Assembly: GCA_023257325.1 (NCBI GenBank)
Contig: JALRCP010000211.1
Span: 1-10,258, forward strand
Length of the DNA stretch: 10,258 bases
From: Polynucleobacter sp.
Lineage (GTDB): Bacteria > Pseudomonadota > Gammaproteobacteria > Burkholderiales > Burkholderiaceae
Reading direction: 5' to 3'
Shown: positions 1-7,007 of the stretch, in pieces
Numbering within the stretch: position 1 is the first letter of the stretch
Layout of the letters: each line of letters opens with the position of its first letter
The notes under the pieces: model-generated
Told to the model about the DNA's origin: nothing
Databases searched by the model: none
Seen by the model: the letters and a program-made list of their open reading frames with translations, nothing else
Position numbers and translations under genes: made by a program

Positions 1-350
1 GTGCGGTGTTTAAAAACTCTGGTGAAACCGCAGAGCTCATGCATTTTGTCGAAGATGTGGGTCGTCACAATGCAGTTGATTCAATTGCGGGTCTGATGTG
101 GTTGGATGATCGCAATGGGGATGATTTGATTTTTTATACCACCGGGCGTTTAACCTCTGAAATGGTTATCAAAGGGGCTCAAATGGGGATCCCATTTTTA
201 CTGTCTCGTTCAGGTGTTACCGCCATGGGTTTAGAGATGGCGAACAAGGTAAATCTCACGCTAATGGGTCGATGCAGTGGACAGCACTATTTGATATACA
301 GTGGCGTCAATCGTTTGGTCTCTAGGGAAAATAATGCTCATACAGCGTAA
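1..350 (+). CDS. fdhD: Formate dehydrogenase accessory sulfurtransferase FdhD, C-terminal part (5' end outside window)
   Basis: FdhD binds the bis-MGD molybdenum cofactor and passes it sulfur from a cysteine desulfurase, which activates formate dehydrogenase in the cytoplasm. About 115 C-terminal residues are visible. They contain the family motif EDVGRHNAVD near the start, a TTGRLTSEMVIKGAQMGIPFL block matching the family's 'SxRxSyEmvqKaamxGip' segment, and the late LEMANKVNLTLMGRCSG block. The frame is open to the left edge; the GTG at position 6 lies inside the conserved domain, so the true start is upstream. The catalytic CxxC loop of the family is also upstream and cannot be checked. The 3' end overlaps mobA by 17 bp in another frame, which suggests one transcript and coupled translation. 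Confidence 0.93.
   Translation, partial: AVFKNSGETAELMHFVEDVGRHNAVDSIAGLMWLDDRNGDDLIFYTTGRLTSEMVIKGAQMGIPFLLSRSGVTAMGLEMANKVNLTLMGRCSGQHYLIYSGVNRLVSRENNAHTA
324..328 (+). promoter_or_regulatory. Ribosome binding site of mobA
   Basis: AGGGA lies five bases before the ATG at 334, inside the end of fdhD. It decides the mobA start in favour of this ATG over the in-frame GTG at 301, which would add 11 residues not seen in MobA proteins. Confidence 0.6.
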
Positions 351-930
351 TTTAATTTCTGGTTTGGTTTTATCTGGAGGTCAGGGTCGTCGTATGGGTG
401 GCACTGATAAGGGTTTGCAACCCTTCAAAGGCGCACCTATGGCCATGCACACCATCATGCGTTTAGAGCCCCAGGTGGATATTGTCAAAATCAATGCCAA
501 TCGCAATTTAGCTGCGTATGAATCCCTAGGGGTGGCCGTCTTGCCAGACGTGATTGGTGATTTTGCAGGCCCTTTGGCTGGCTTTCAAGCCGGCCTTGAG
601 AACTGTGAGCATCCTTACTTAGTGACAGTGCCATGTGACTCTCCAAGGTTTCCGCTGGACTTGGTAGAGAAACTCTCTGAAGCCTTGATTATTCAGGACT
701 TGGACTTGGCTTATGCTGCGACCTTAGAGGATGGGCAGGTTCGTACTCATCCGGTATTTGCTTTGATGAAGTCCTCAGTGACCGATACCCTGATTCCATT
801 TGTGACAGGTGGGGGACGAAAAATTGATCAGTGGTTTGAGAGTATGAAAACCAATTATGTGGTTTTTGAGGATAACGCAGCATTCGCCAACATCAATACG
901 ATTGAAGAGCTCAGGGCTTTGCAAAGTTAA
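334..930 (+). CDS. mobA: Molybdenum cofactor guanylyltransferase MobA
   Basis: MobA transfers GMP from GTP to Mo-molybdopterin, giving the (bis-)MGD cofactor used by formate dehydrogenases and other DMSO-reductase family enzymes. The 198-residue protein is close to the usual length (E. coli about 194). The nucleotide-binding signature LSGGQGRRMGGTDKG occupies residues 13-27, the conserved NANRN is at about 54-58, GPLAG at 79-83, and the metal-binding aspartate of PCDSP is D102. The C-terminal NINTIEEL matches the family's 'NvNTPeeL'. The start is the ATG preceded by AGGGA. It overlaps the end of fdhD by 17 bp; FdhD acts on the cofactor that MobA completes, so the pair makes functional sense. 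No clear terminator follows. Confidence 0.95.
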   Translation: MLIQRNLISGLVLSGGQGRRMGGTDKGLQPFKGAPMAMHTIMRLEPQVDIVKINANRNLAAYESLGVAVLPDVIGDFAGPLAGFQAGLENCEHPYLVTVPCDSPRFPLDLVEKLSEALIIQDLDLAYAATLEDGQVRTHPVFALMKSSVTDTLIPFVTGGGRKIDQWFESMKTNYVVFEDNAAFANINTIEELRALQS

Positions 931-942
931 TCCGAGCAATCA

Positions 943-971
943 TTGATTACAGATGTCTCTTTTAATATTTT
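943..971 (+). promoter_or_regulatory. Possible sigma-70 promoter before the DsrE-like gene
   Basis: TTGATT (943-948) and TATTTT (966-971) are separated by 17 bp; each matches four of six consensus positions. A transcript would start near 978, about 10 bases before the GTG start at 988. Such weak matches are common in AT-rich spacers, so read-through from fdhD-mobA is an equally good explanation. Confidence 0.3.
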
Positions 972-987
972 GCATTGAGTTCAATTA

Positions 988-1362
988 GTGAAAAAACTCA
1001 TTATTCAGTTGTGGCAAACCAGTGCAGTTCACCCTGAGTTGGCAACAGTGCCATTTCTCATGGCCACAACTGGGGCGGCGATGAATATGGCGGTAGAAAT
1101 TCATGCAATAGGTGCCAGTGTTGAATTGCTAATAAAAAATCACCATCCAACATCGCAAATGATTGCGTCTTCAGGCCGAAGTCTTCATCACTACATAGAA
1201 GATGCATTGCGATCTGGTGTGGCGATTCACCCTTGTAGTACTGCTTTGAGGCTGCGAGGTCTTGATGCTTCAGATTTGATTGATGGCCTAGGGGATGTGA
1301 TCGGTATGGTCTCAATGCTAGATCGTGCCACTGAATCAAATGTCACTGTCTTAACCTATTAA
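988..1362 (+). CDS. DsrE/TusD-like small sulfur-relay family protein
   Basis: A 124-residue soluble protein with the alternating beta/alpha pattern of the DsrE/DsrF fold. Strand one is KKLIIQLW, followed by a helix with TTGAAMNMAVEI like the family's 'aamamgxeVei'. HPCSTALRLRGL at 81-92 resembles the active-site region of TusD/DsrE ('vCvaAalrRGv'). Cys83 is the only cysteine and lies where the persulfide-carrying cysteine of TusD is expected. Family members relay sulfur as protein persulfides. No dsrF/dsrH, tusB/C/E or other sulfur gene is next to it in the window. It starts with GTG and has only a weak upstream GAG, 58 bp after mobA. A sulfur-transfer role alongside FdhD is inference; many stand-alone DsrE-like proteins have no known function. 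Confidence 0.8.
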   Translation: MKKLIIQLWQTSAVHPELATVPFLMATTGAAMNMAVEIHAIGASVELLIKNHHPTSQMIASSGRSLHHYIEDALRSGVAIHPCSTALRLRGLDASDLIDGLGDVIGMVSMLDRATESNVTVLTY

Positions 1363-1440
1363 TTGAGGTTCTTCATCAAGCTTTGACCACCAGTTGGCGC
1401 AAAGTGCTGGTTTCTTGATAGATATGTCAAAATACAGCCT

Positions 1441-2010
1441 ATGACTATTAAATCTGACCGCTGGATCCGTCGTATGTGCGAAGAGCACGACATGATTTCT
1501 CCATTTGAGCCTGGCCAAGTTCGCCAGTCGCCTGAGGGGCAAAAAATTGTCAGTTATGGAACTTCTAGCTATGGCTATGACATTCGTTGTGCAGATGAGT
1601 TCAAGATTTTTACGAACATCAACAGTACGATTGTGGATCCTAAGAATTTTGACGATAAATCTTTCGTAGATTTCAAAGGCGATGTTTGTATCATCCCTCC
1701 CAATTCTTTTGCCTTGGCCAGAACGGTCGAGTATTTCAAGATTCCCCGAAGTGTTTTGACAGTTTGTTTGGGTAAAAGCACTTATGCTCGTTGCGGCATC
1801 ATCGTGAATGTCACTCCTTTTGAACCTGAATGGGAAGGTTATGTAACCTTGGAGTTCTCGAATACGACCCCATTGCCTGCCAAGATTTATGCAGGAGAGG
1901 GCTGCGCTCAGGTCTTGTTCTTTGAGAGTGATGAGATTTGTGAAACTTCATACAAAGATCGTGGTGGTAAATATCAGGGGCAGGTGGGCGTGACCCTTCC
2001 TAAAACCTAA
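1441..2010 (+). CDS. dcd: dCTP deaminase
   Basis: Deaminates dCTP to dUTP, the main route to dUMP and hence dTMP. The 189-residue protein matches the long Burkholderiales form of Dcd from end to end: [13 protein letters not shown] (38-50), the phosphate-binding GKSTYAR (111-117), and [17 protein letters not shown] (125-141), in which Glu138 corresponds to the catalytic Glu138 of the E. coli enzyme. The C-terminal [12 protein letters not shown] is also typical. ATG at 1441 matches the usual N-terminus of the family; there is no recognisable Shine-Dalgarno in the preceding 20 bases, so initiation may use a short leader or none. It is followed 33 bp later by a strong terminator. Confidence 0.96.
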   Translation: MTIKSDRWIRRMCEEHDMISPFEPGQVRQSPEGQKIVSYGTSSYGYDIRCADEFKIFTNINSTIVDPKNFDDKSFVDFKGDVCIIPPNSFALARTVEYFKIPRSVLTVCLGKSTYARCGIIVNVTPFEPEWEGYVTLEFSNTTPLPAKIYAGEGCAQVLFFESDEICETSYKDRGGKYQGQVGVTLPKT

Positions 2011-2043
2011 GATTTGAATGCCTTATCTAGTAGTTATCAGACC

Positions 2044-2069
2044 AAAAGCACCTAAATAGGTGCTTTTTT
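2044..2069 (+). terminator. Intrinsic terminator after dcd
   Basis: A 10-bp perfect stem, AAAAGCACCT (2044-2053) pairing with AGGTGCTTTT (2058-2067), has a four-base AAAT loop and a run of six T ending at 2069. It begins 33 bp after the dcd stop and probably ends the fdhD-mobA-DsrE-dcd run of same-strand genes. Confidence 0.88.
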
Positions 2070-2222
2070 AATTAAATTGAATGGTTTTTATTGGATTGAG
2101 ATGCTTAAATCAGTTCAATTCATACAACAGTCATCAAAATAAATTCAGCGAACTATTGGTTTTATAGATATAGTCACGTTTTTAAGAAAAAAGACCCTGA
2201 ATATCAGTGGGGTTTGCCAGGC
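2070..2222. other. Non-coding spacer upstream of the decarboxylase gene
   Basis: About 150 bp of AT-rich sequence between the dcd terminator and the decarboxylase ribosome binding site. It must hold the promoter of the decarboxylase gene if that gene is transcribed independently. AT-rich -10-like strings (TATAGA at 2163, TATAGT at 2169) are present but none has a good -35 partner, so no promoter is called. No riboswitch or repeat was recognised. Confidence 0.5.
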
Positions 2223-2228
2223 AGGGAG
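2223..2228 (+). promoter_or_regulatory. Ribosome binding site of the decarboxylase gene
   Basis: AGGGAG stands five bases before ATG 2234. It supports that start over the in-frame GTG at 2207, which would add nine residues that do not look like the family N-terminus. Confidence 0.7.
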
Positions 2229-2233
2229 TCACT

Positions 2234-4483
2234 ATGAAATTTCGTTTTCCAGTCGTCATCATTGACGAGGATTTTCGTACTGAGAACATCTCAGGTTCGG
2301 GTGCTCGCGCCTTGGCCGAAGCCATTGAAACAGAGGGCATGGAAGTCTTGGGTTTAACCAGCTATGGCGACCTCACTTCCTTCGCCCAGCAAGCAGCTCG
2401 TGCTTCATGCTTCATCCTTTCAATTGATGACGAAGAGTTTGGTGCTGGTTCTGCTGAAGAAATTGACACTGCACTGGAAGGTTTGCGTGCATTCGTGATT
2501 GAAGTACGTAAGAGAAATGAAGAAATTCCTATCTTCTTATATGGTGAAACTCGCACATCACGCCACATTCCCAATGATGTTTTAAGAGAATTGCATGGCT
2601 TTATTCATATGAATGAAGACACCCCAGAATTTGTGGCGCGTCATATTATTCGTGAAGCCAAAGTGTATTTAGACTCTTTGGCGCCGCCGTTCTTTAAAGC
2701 TTTGACCCACTATGCTTCAGACGGTTCCTATTCATGGCACTGTCCAGGCCACTCTGGTGGCGTGGCTTTCTTGAAGAGTCCCGTGGGTCAAATGTTCCAT
2801 CAGTTCTTTGGCGAAAACATGTTGCGTGCCGACGTATGTAACGCAGTGGATGAGTTGGGTCAACTACTTGATCACACTGGACCCGTCGCTGCCAGTGAGC
2901 GCAATGCCGCGCGCATATTTAATGCGGATCACTTGTTCTTTGTGACCAATGGCACATCGACCTCTAACAAAATTGTTTGGCACTCCACCGTCGCCCCTGG
3001 CGACATTGTCTTGGTGGATCGCAATTGCCATAAATCTATTTTGCACGCCATTATGATGACGGGTGCTATTCCAGTATTTTTGATGCCGACTCGCAATCAC
3101 TACGGCATCATTGGCCCGATTCCGAAAGAAGAGTTTGACTGGAAAACCATTCAAAAGAAAATCCAAAATAATCCATTCATTCAAGATAAAAATGCCAAGC
3201 CACGTGTCTTGACCATTACGCAAAGCACGTACGACGGTGTTCTATATAACGTTGAGATGATTAAAGAGATGTTGGATGGCAAAGTCGATACTTTGCACTT
3301 TGATGAAGCATGGTTGCCACATGCAACATTCCATGATTTTTATAAAAACATGCATGCGATTGGCAAGGACCGCCCACGTTCAAAAGAGAGCATGGTGTTC
3401 TCCACTCAATCAACCCATAAATTATTGGCTGGACTATCTCAAGCCTCTCAAATTTTGGTTCAAGATTCTGAATCAAACAAATTGGACAATGACTGCTTCA
3501 ATGAGTCGTATTTGATGCACACATCGACTAGCCCTCAATACGCCATCATTGCATCCTGCGATGTGGCTGCAGCAATGATGGAGCCACCCGGTGGCACTGC
3601 CTTGGTTCATGAATCGATTGCCGAGTCCCTAGACTTCCGACGCGCGATGCGCAAAGTAGATGAGGAGTGGGGGGCTGATTGGTGGTTCAAAGTCTGGGGG
3701 CCGGAGTATCTTGCTGAAGAAGGTGTGGGTGAGAGAGATGACTGGGTGCTAAGAGCCAATGAGCGTTGGCATGACTTTGGTAATTTAGCAGACGGCTTCA
3801 ATATGCTGGATCCAATCAAGGCAACGGTAATCACCCCAGGCTTAGAAATGGACGGTAATTTTGCCGATACAGGCATACCAGCCAGCATTGTGACCAAGTA
3901 CTTGGCTGAGCATGGTGTGATTGTGGAGAAAACAGGTTTGTATTCGTTCTTCATCATGTTCACGATTGGTATTACCAAGGGTCGTTGGAACACGATGGTG
4001 ACCACTTTGCAACAATTTAAAGACGACTATGACAAGAACCAGCCTCTCTGGCGTGTTCTTCCAGAGTTTGTAGCCAAGTATCCTCGCTATGAGCGCATCG
4101 GTTTAAGAGATTTGTGTCAGAAGATTCATCAAGTCTATAAAAAGTTTGATGTGGCACGCATGACCACAGAAATGTACTTGTCTGACATGGTGCCTGCTAT
4201 GAAGCCATCAGATGCATGGGCGAAGATGGCGCATCGCGATATTGAGCGTGTCAAGATTGATGATTTAGAAGGCCGCGTGACCGCCATGTTGGTGACTCCT
4301 TACCCACCAGGCATTCCCTTGTTGATTCCTGGAGAATGCTTTAACAAGCGCATCGTTGATTATTTACGCTTTACCCGTGACTTTAATGAGCAATTCCCGG
4401 GCTTTGAAACAGACGTGCATGGTTTGGTGAAGGGTGACCTCAATGGCCGCAAGGAGTACTACGTGGATTGCGTCAAAGAATAA
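2234..4483 (+). CDS. Arginine/lysine/ornithine decarboxylase, AdiA-like (PLP, fold type I)
   Basis: A 749-residue enzyme of the large inducible-type basic amino acid decarboxylases (E. coli AdiA about 756, LdcI 715). Order of parts: a flavodoxin-like N-terminal wing domain (about 1-150, MKFRFPVVIIDEDF onward), the PLP domain with WHCPGHSGG from 168, FDEAW in which Asp357 should contact the pyridine nitrogen, STHKLLAGLSQAS in which Lys396 should form the Schiff base, and a C-terminal domain with PYPPGIPLLIPGE. The FDEAW and SCDVAAAMM forms look closer to arginine decarboxylase AdiA than to LdcI, so agmatine production is the favoured guess, but substrate cannot be settled by eye. It would feed polyamine synthesis or acid resistance; no cognate antiporter or agmatinase is in the window. 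Monocistronic, flanked by terminators. Confidence 0.93.
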   Translation: MKFRFPVVIIDEDFRTENISGSGARALAEAIETEGMEVLGLTSYGDLTSFAQQAARASCFILSIDDEEFGAGSAEEIDTALEGLRAFVIEVRKRNEEIPIFLYGETRTSRHIPNDVLRELHGFIHMNEDTPEFVARHIIREAKVYLDSLAPPFFKALTHYASDGSYSWHCPGHSGGVAFLKSPVGQMFHQFFGENMLRADVCNAVDELGQLLDHTGPVAASERNAARIFNADHLFFVTNGTSTSNKIVWHSTVAPGDIVLVDRNCHKSILHAIMMTGAIPVFLMPTRNHYGIIGPIPKEEFDWKTIQKKIQNNPFIQDKNAKPRVLTITQSTYDGVLYNVEMIKEMLDGKVDTLHFDEAWLPHATFHDFYKNMHAIGKDRPRSKESMVFSTQSTHKLLAGLSQASQILVQDSESNKLDNDCFNESYLMHTSTSPQYAIIASCDVAAAMMEPPGGTALVHESIAESLDFRRAMRKVDEEWGADWWFKVWGPEYLAEEGVGERDDWVLRANERWHDFGNLADGFNMLDPIKATVITPGLEMDGNFADTGIPASIVTKYLAEHGVIVEKTGLYSFFIMFTIGITKGRWNTMVTTLQQFKDDYDKNQPLWRVLPEFVAKYPRYERIGLRDLCQKIHQVYKKFDVARMTTEMYLSDMVPAMKPSDAWAKMAHRDIERVKIDDLEGRVTAMLVTPYPPGIPLLIPGECFNKRIVDYLRFTRDFNEQFPGFETDVHGLVKGDLNGRKEYYVDCVKE

Positions 4484-4505
4484 TCACACATTGACTCTAA
4501 AACTA

Positions 4506-4531
4506 AAAAGGCTCACCTAGGTGAGCCTTTT
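4506..4531. terminator. Bidirectional intrinsic terminator between the decarboxylase gene and argH
   Basis: A 26-bp perfect palindrome: AAAAGGCTCAC (4506-4516) pairs over 11 bp with GTGAGCCTTTT (4521-4531) around a CTAG loop. On the plus strand it is followed by a T-rich TTTTGCTTCTT; on the minus strand the stem runs into TTTTTAGTTTT. It lies 22 bp after the decarboxylase stop and about 45 bp beyond the argH stop, so it can serve both convergent genes. Confidence 0.87.
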
Positions 4532-4557
4532 GCTTCTTAATCAAAACACAAGAGTCA

Positions 4558-4574
4558 GCTAGCGCTATGCTAGC
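4558..4574. repeat. Small inverted repeat beside the argH stop
   Basis: Two copies of the six-base palindrome GCTAGC (4558-4563 and 4569-4574) are separated by GCTAT, so the copies are both direct and inverted repeats. In argH mRNA this would be a 6-bp hairpin starting three bases after the stop codon. It has no T-run, so it is not called a terminator. Confidence 0.4.
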
Positions 4575-4576
4575 AA

Positions 4577-6007
4577 TCACTTCATATTTTTGCGGTAAGT
4601 GGCAATTGCTTTTTTCACTTGTTCGGGCGCAGTGCCACCCGTGTGATTGCGGCTATTGACAGAACCTTCAAGTGTTAGGAAGCTAAAAACATCATCGCCA
4701 ATTAAGTTGGCCTGATTGCCAAGATCGCAAGCAGTTCGCAAATCAGCCAAAGACAAGTCGGCCAAATCGCAGCCTTTGATTGAGCATGCTTTGACTGCAT
4801 GAGCAACAGCCTCATGAGCATCGCGGAAAGGCAAACCTTTTTTAACTAAATAATCCGCTAAATCGGTAGCGGTTGCAAAACCTTGTAAAGCTGCAGAGCG
4901 CATCGCGTCAGCCTTCACCTGAATGTGAGGCACCATATCGGCAAAAATACGCAAGGTGTCGCGTAGCGTATCTGCAGAATCAAATAAAGGCTCTTTATCT
5001 TCTTGGTTATCTTTGTTGTAAGCCAATGGTTGGCCTTTCATCAAAGTTAATAAAGAAATCAAGTTGCCGTTGACGCGGCCTGTTTTGCCCCGCGCTAATT
5101 CTGGAACATCTGGATTTTTCTTTTGCGGCATGATAGAGCTACCCGTGCAGAAGCGATCTGGTAAATCAATAAAGCCAACACGTGGGCTCATCCAAAGAAT
5201 CAATTCTTCTGATAAACGTGAAATATGCGTCATCACTAATGAGGCGGTAGCACAGAACTCAATCGCAAAGTCTCGATCAGAGACTGCATCCAAAGAGTTT
5301 TGGCAAACCGCTTCAAAGCCCAAAGTTTTGGCAACACGTTCACGGTCTATGGGGTAACTAGTACCTGCTAAGGCAGCAGCACCCAAGGGCAAGCGATTGA
5401 CACGTTTGCGACAGTCAGCCAAGCGCTCAGCATCACGTGCGAACATTTCGGCATATGCCATGACATGGTGGCCAAATGTAATGGGTTGAGCAACCTGTAG
5501 GTGAGTAAAGCCCGGCATGATGGTGTCGGCATGCTTTTCAGCTAGACCCAAGAATCCTGAGCGCAAATGGGTTAGCTCAACTTGTATTTCATCAATTGCA
5601 CCCCGCAACCACAAGCGGATATCTGTGGCGACTTGGTCATTGCGTGAACGACCGGTGTGTAGACGTTTACCTGCATCACCCACCAATTTTGTCAGGCGAG
5701 CCTCAATATTGAGGTGCACGTCTTCTAAAGCCAGTTCCCAAACAAAAGTGCCCGCTTCAATTTCTGAGCGTATCTGGGCCATGCCTTTTTGGATTTGGGA
5801 CCAATCATCTGCACTGATGATTTTTTGTGCCGCCAACATCTCAGCATGAGCCAATGAGCCCTGGATATCGACCAAAGCCATGCGTTTATCAAAATCAACA
5901 GAGGCGGTGTAACGTTGGACGAGTTCCGCCACAGGCTCTGCAAAACGAGCCGACCAAGCTTGGTCTTTGTTGTCTAAAGAGTTCTTGTTTTTGTCTAAAT
6001 CTGCCAT
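4577..6007 (-). CDS. argH: Argininosuccinate lyase
   Basis: Splits argininosuccinate into arginine and fumarate, the last step of arginine synthesis. The 476-residue protein is a full-length member of the fumarase/aspartase superfamily. Visible motifs are [13 protein letters not shown] (117-129), [14 protein letters not shown] with the catalytic His169 (THLQ), and the superfamily signature [11 protein letters not shown] at 289-299 with catalytic Ser291. The start is uncertain by two codons: ATG at 6007 has no well-placed Shine-Dalgarno, whereas GTG at 6013 has GAGG ten bases upstream and would add Met-Phe. The N-terminal 15 residues are not conserved and do not help. It converges on the decarboxylase gene and diverges from hemC. 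Other arg genes are not nearby. Confidence 0.96.
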   Translation of the reverse strand: MADLDKNKNSLDNKDQAWSARFAEPVAELVQRYTASVDFDKRMALVDIQGSLAHAEMLAAQKIISADDWSQIQKGMAQIRSEIEAGTFVWELALEDVHLNIEARLTKLVGDAGKRLHTGRSRNDQVATDIRLWLRGAIDEIQVELTHLRSGFLGLAEKHADTIMPGFTHLQVAQPITFGHHVMAYAEMFARDAERLADCRKRVNRLPLGAAALAGTSYPIDRERVAKTLGFEAVCQNSLDAVSDRDFAIEFCATASLVMTHISRLSEELILWMSPRVGFIDLPDRFCTGSSIMPQKKNPDVPELARGKTGRVNGNLISLLTLMKGQPLAYNKDNQEDKEPLFDSADTLRDTLRIFADMVPHIQVKADAMRSAALQGFATATDLADYLVKKGLPFRDAHEAVAHAVKACSIKGCDLADLSLADLRTACDLGNQANLIGDDVFSFLTLEGSVNSRNHTGGTAPEQVKKAIATYRKNMK

Positions 6008-6014
6008 AAACACA

Positions 6015-6032
6015 AGTATATTGCCTCAAAGG
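6015..6032. promoter_or_regulatory. Shared argH/hemC divergent control region
   Basis: Only 35 bp separate the two start codons. AGTATATT (6015-6022) contains TATATT on the plus strand and TATACT on the minus strand, each matching five of six positions of a -10 box. Immediately beside it is the 11-base inverted repeat GCCTCAAAGGC (6023-6033), which gives AAAGG ahead of hemC (10-base spacing) and GAGG ahead of argH. No good -35 was found for either direction, so promoter function is a suggestion from symmetry and position. Confidence 0.35.
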
Positions 6033-6042
6033 CTTTATTCTT

Positions 6043-6993
6043 ATGGTTATGACACAAATTTCTTATCCTAAAAAACTCATCATTGCCTCCCGTGAGAGCC
6101 GTTTGGCTATGTGGCAGGCCGAATATGTCCGTGATTGCTTGAAAAAGCTGTATCCCGAGTGCGATGTCAGCATTTTGGGGATGACCACTCGGGGTGACCA
6201 AATTTTGGACCGAACCCTCTCTAAAGTGGGTGGAAAAGGGTTGTTTGTGAAAGAGTTAGAGCTTGCCCTAGAGGAGGGGCGAGCTGATTTGGCGGTTCAC
6301 TCGCTCAAAGATGTTCCGATGCAACTGCCAGATGGGTTTGAGCTGGCCTGCATTATGGAACGCGAAGATGCCAGAGATGCCTTTGTTTCCAATGACTATG
6401 CCTGTCTGGCTGATTTACCTCCTGGAGCCATCGTAGGAACTGCTAGCTTAAGACGGGAAGCATCACTTAGGTCAAGATACCCTCATTTGGCGATACAGCC
6501 TTTAAGAGGTAATTTGGACACGCGTTTAGGCAAGCTAGACAAAGGTGAGTATGCCGCCATTATCTTGGCGGCTGCGGGATTAAAACGCTTAGGTCTGGCT
6601 CAGCGTATCAGAAGTTTATTGGCTCCTGAGGATAGTTTGCCAGCCGCTGGTCAGGGTGCTTTGGGCATTGAAATTCGTTCAGGTAGACCTGAGATCATGG
6701 CGTGTTTGGCACCACTCAATCATGCACCATCAGCCATGGCTGTCAGTGCTGAGCGCGCGGTTTCTCGTGCGCTCGGGGGCTCTTGTGACGTTCCTTTGGC
6801 CGCATTTGCCACTTGGGAAAATCCTACCGATTTGTATCTCCGAGCATTTGTTGCTAGTACAGATGGTCAAAAAATTTGCCGAGCGGAAAAAAAGCTTTCC
6901 TTGGCAAGCGTGGGGGAAGCGGATGCAATGGGATTGCAAGTTGCTGACCAATTAATTGCCCAAGGAGCTCAGGATCTTTTACCGCCAAGGTAA
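6043..6993 (+). CDS. hemC: Porphobilinogen deaminase (hydroxymethylbilane synthase)
   Basis: Joins four porphobilinogens into hydroxymethylbilane in the cytoplasm, using a covalent dipyrromethane cofactor. The 316-residue protein is full length. Domain 1 has [14 protein letters not shown] (14-27) and HSLKDVP with catalytic Asp90 (E. coli Asp84). Domain 2 has [12 protein letters not shown] (142-153) and [10 protein letters not shown] (163-172). Domain 3 carries [11 protein letters not shown], where Cys248 is the cofactor attachment site. The start is ATG 6043, with AAAGG ten bases upstream; a second in-frame ATG at 6049 would remove Met-Val. First gene of the hemCDXY cluster, 14 bp before hemD. 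Confidence 0.97.
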   Translation: MVMTQISYPKKLIIASRESRLAMWQAEYVRDCLKKLYPECDVSILGMTTRGDQILDRTLSKVGGKGLFVKELELALEEGRADLAVHSLKDVPMQLPDGFELACIMEREDARDAFVSNDYACLADLPPGAIVGTASLRREASLRSRYPHLAIQPLRGNLDTRLGKLDKGEYAAIILAAAGLKRLGLAQRIRSLLAPEDSLPAAGQGALGIEIRSGRPEIMACLAPLNHAPSAMAVSAERAVSRALGGSCDVPLAAFATWENPTDLYLRAFVASTDGQKICRAEKKLSLASVGEADAMGLQVADQLIAQGAQDLLPPR

Positions 6994-7007
6994 AAGATTT
7001 CTAGATC

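Noticed and set aside
301..333. GTG-initiated extension of mobA
   Set aside because: The 11 extra residues do not resemble MobA, and AGGGA is ideally placed for ATG 334.
6..350. GTG at position 6 as the true start of a 114-residue gene
   Set aside because: The frame is open to the left edge and the fragment begins inside the conserved FdhD domain just before EDVGRHN, so the gene is cut by the window.
917..926. Palindrome CTTTGCAAAG at the end of mobA
   Set aside because: It has no loop and no T-run and lies in coding sequence; expected by chance.
1389..1411. Imperfect hairpin ACCA...GCGC-AAA-GTGC-TGGT before dcd, as a terminator or attenuator
   Set aside because: The stem has a one-sided four-base bulge and a G-T pair, and no real T-run follows; too weak to call.
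2207..2233. GTG-initiated extension of the decarboxylase
   Set aside because: AGGGAG is five bases before ATG 2234 and MKFRFPVVIIDEDF is the family N-terminus.
3607..4005. 132-residue open frame on the minus strand opposite the decarboxylase
   Set aside because: It shadows a strongly conserved coding region; its serine-rich composition reflects the reverse of the real codons.
5064..5849. Open frames of 97 and 110 residues on the plus strand opposite argH
   Set aside because: They are antisense to conserved ArgH motifs including [11 protein letters not shown] and HTGRSRND, with low-complexity, basic, domain-free translations.
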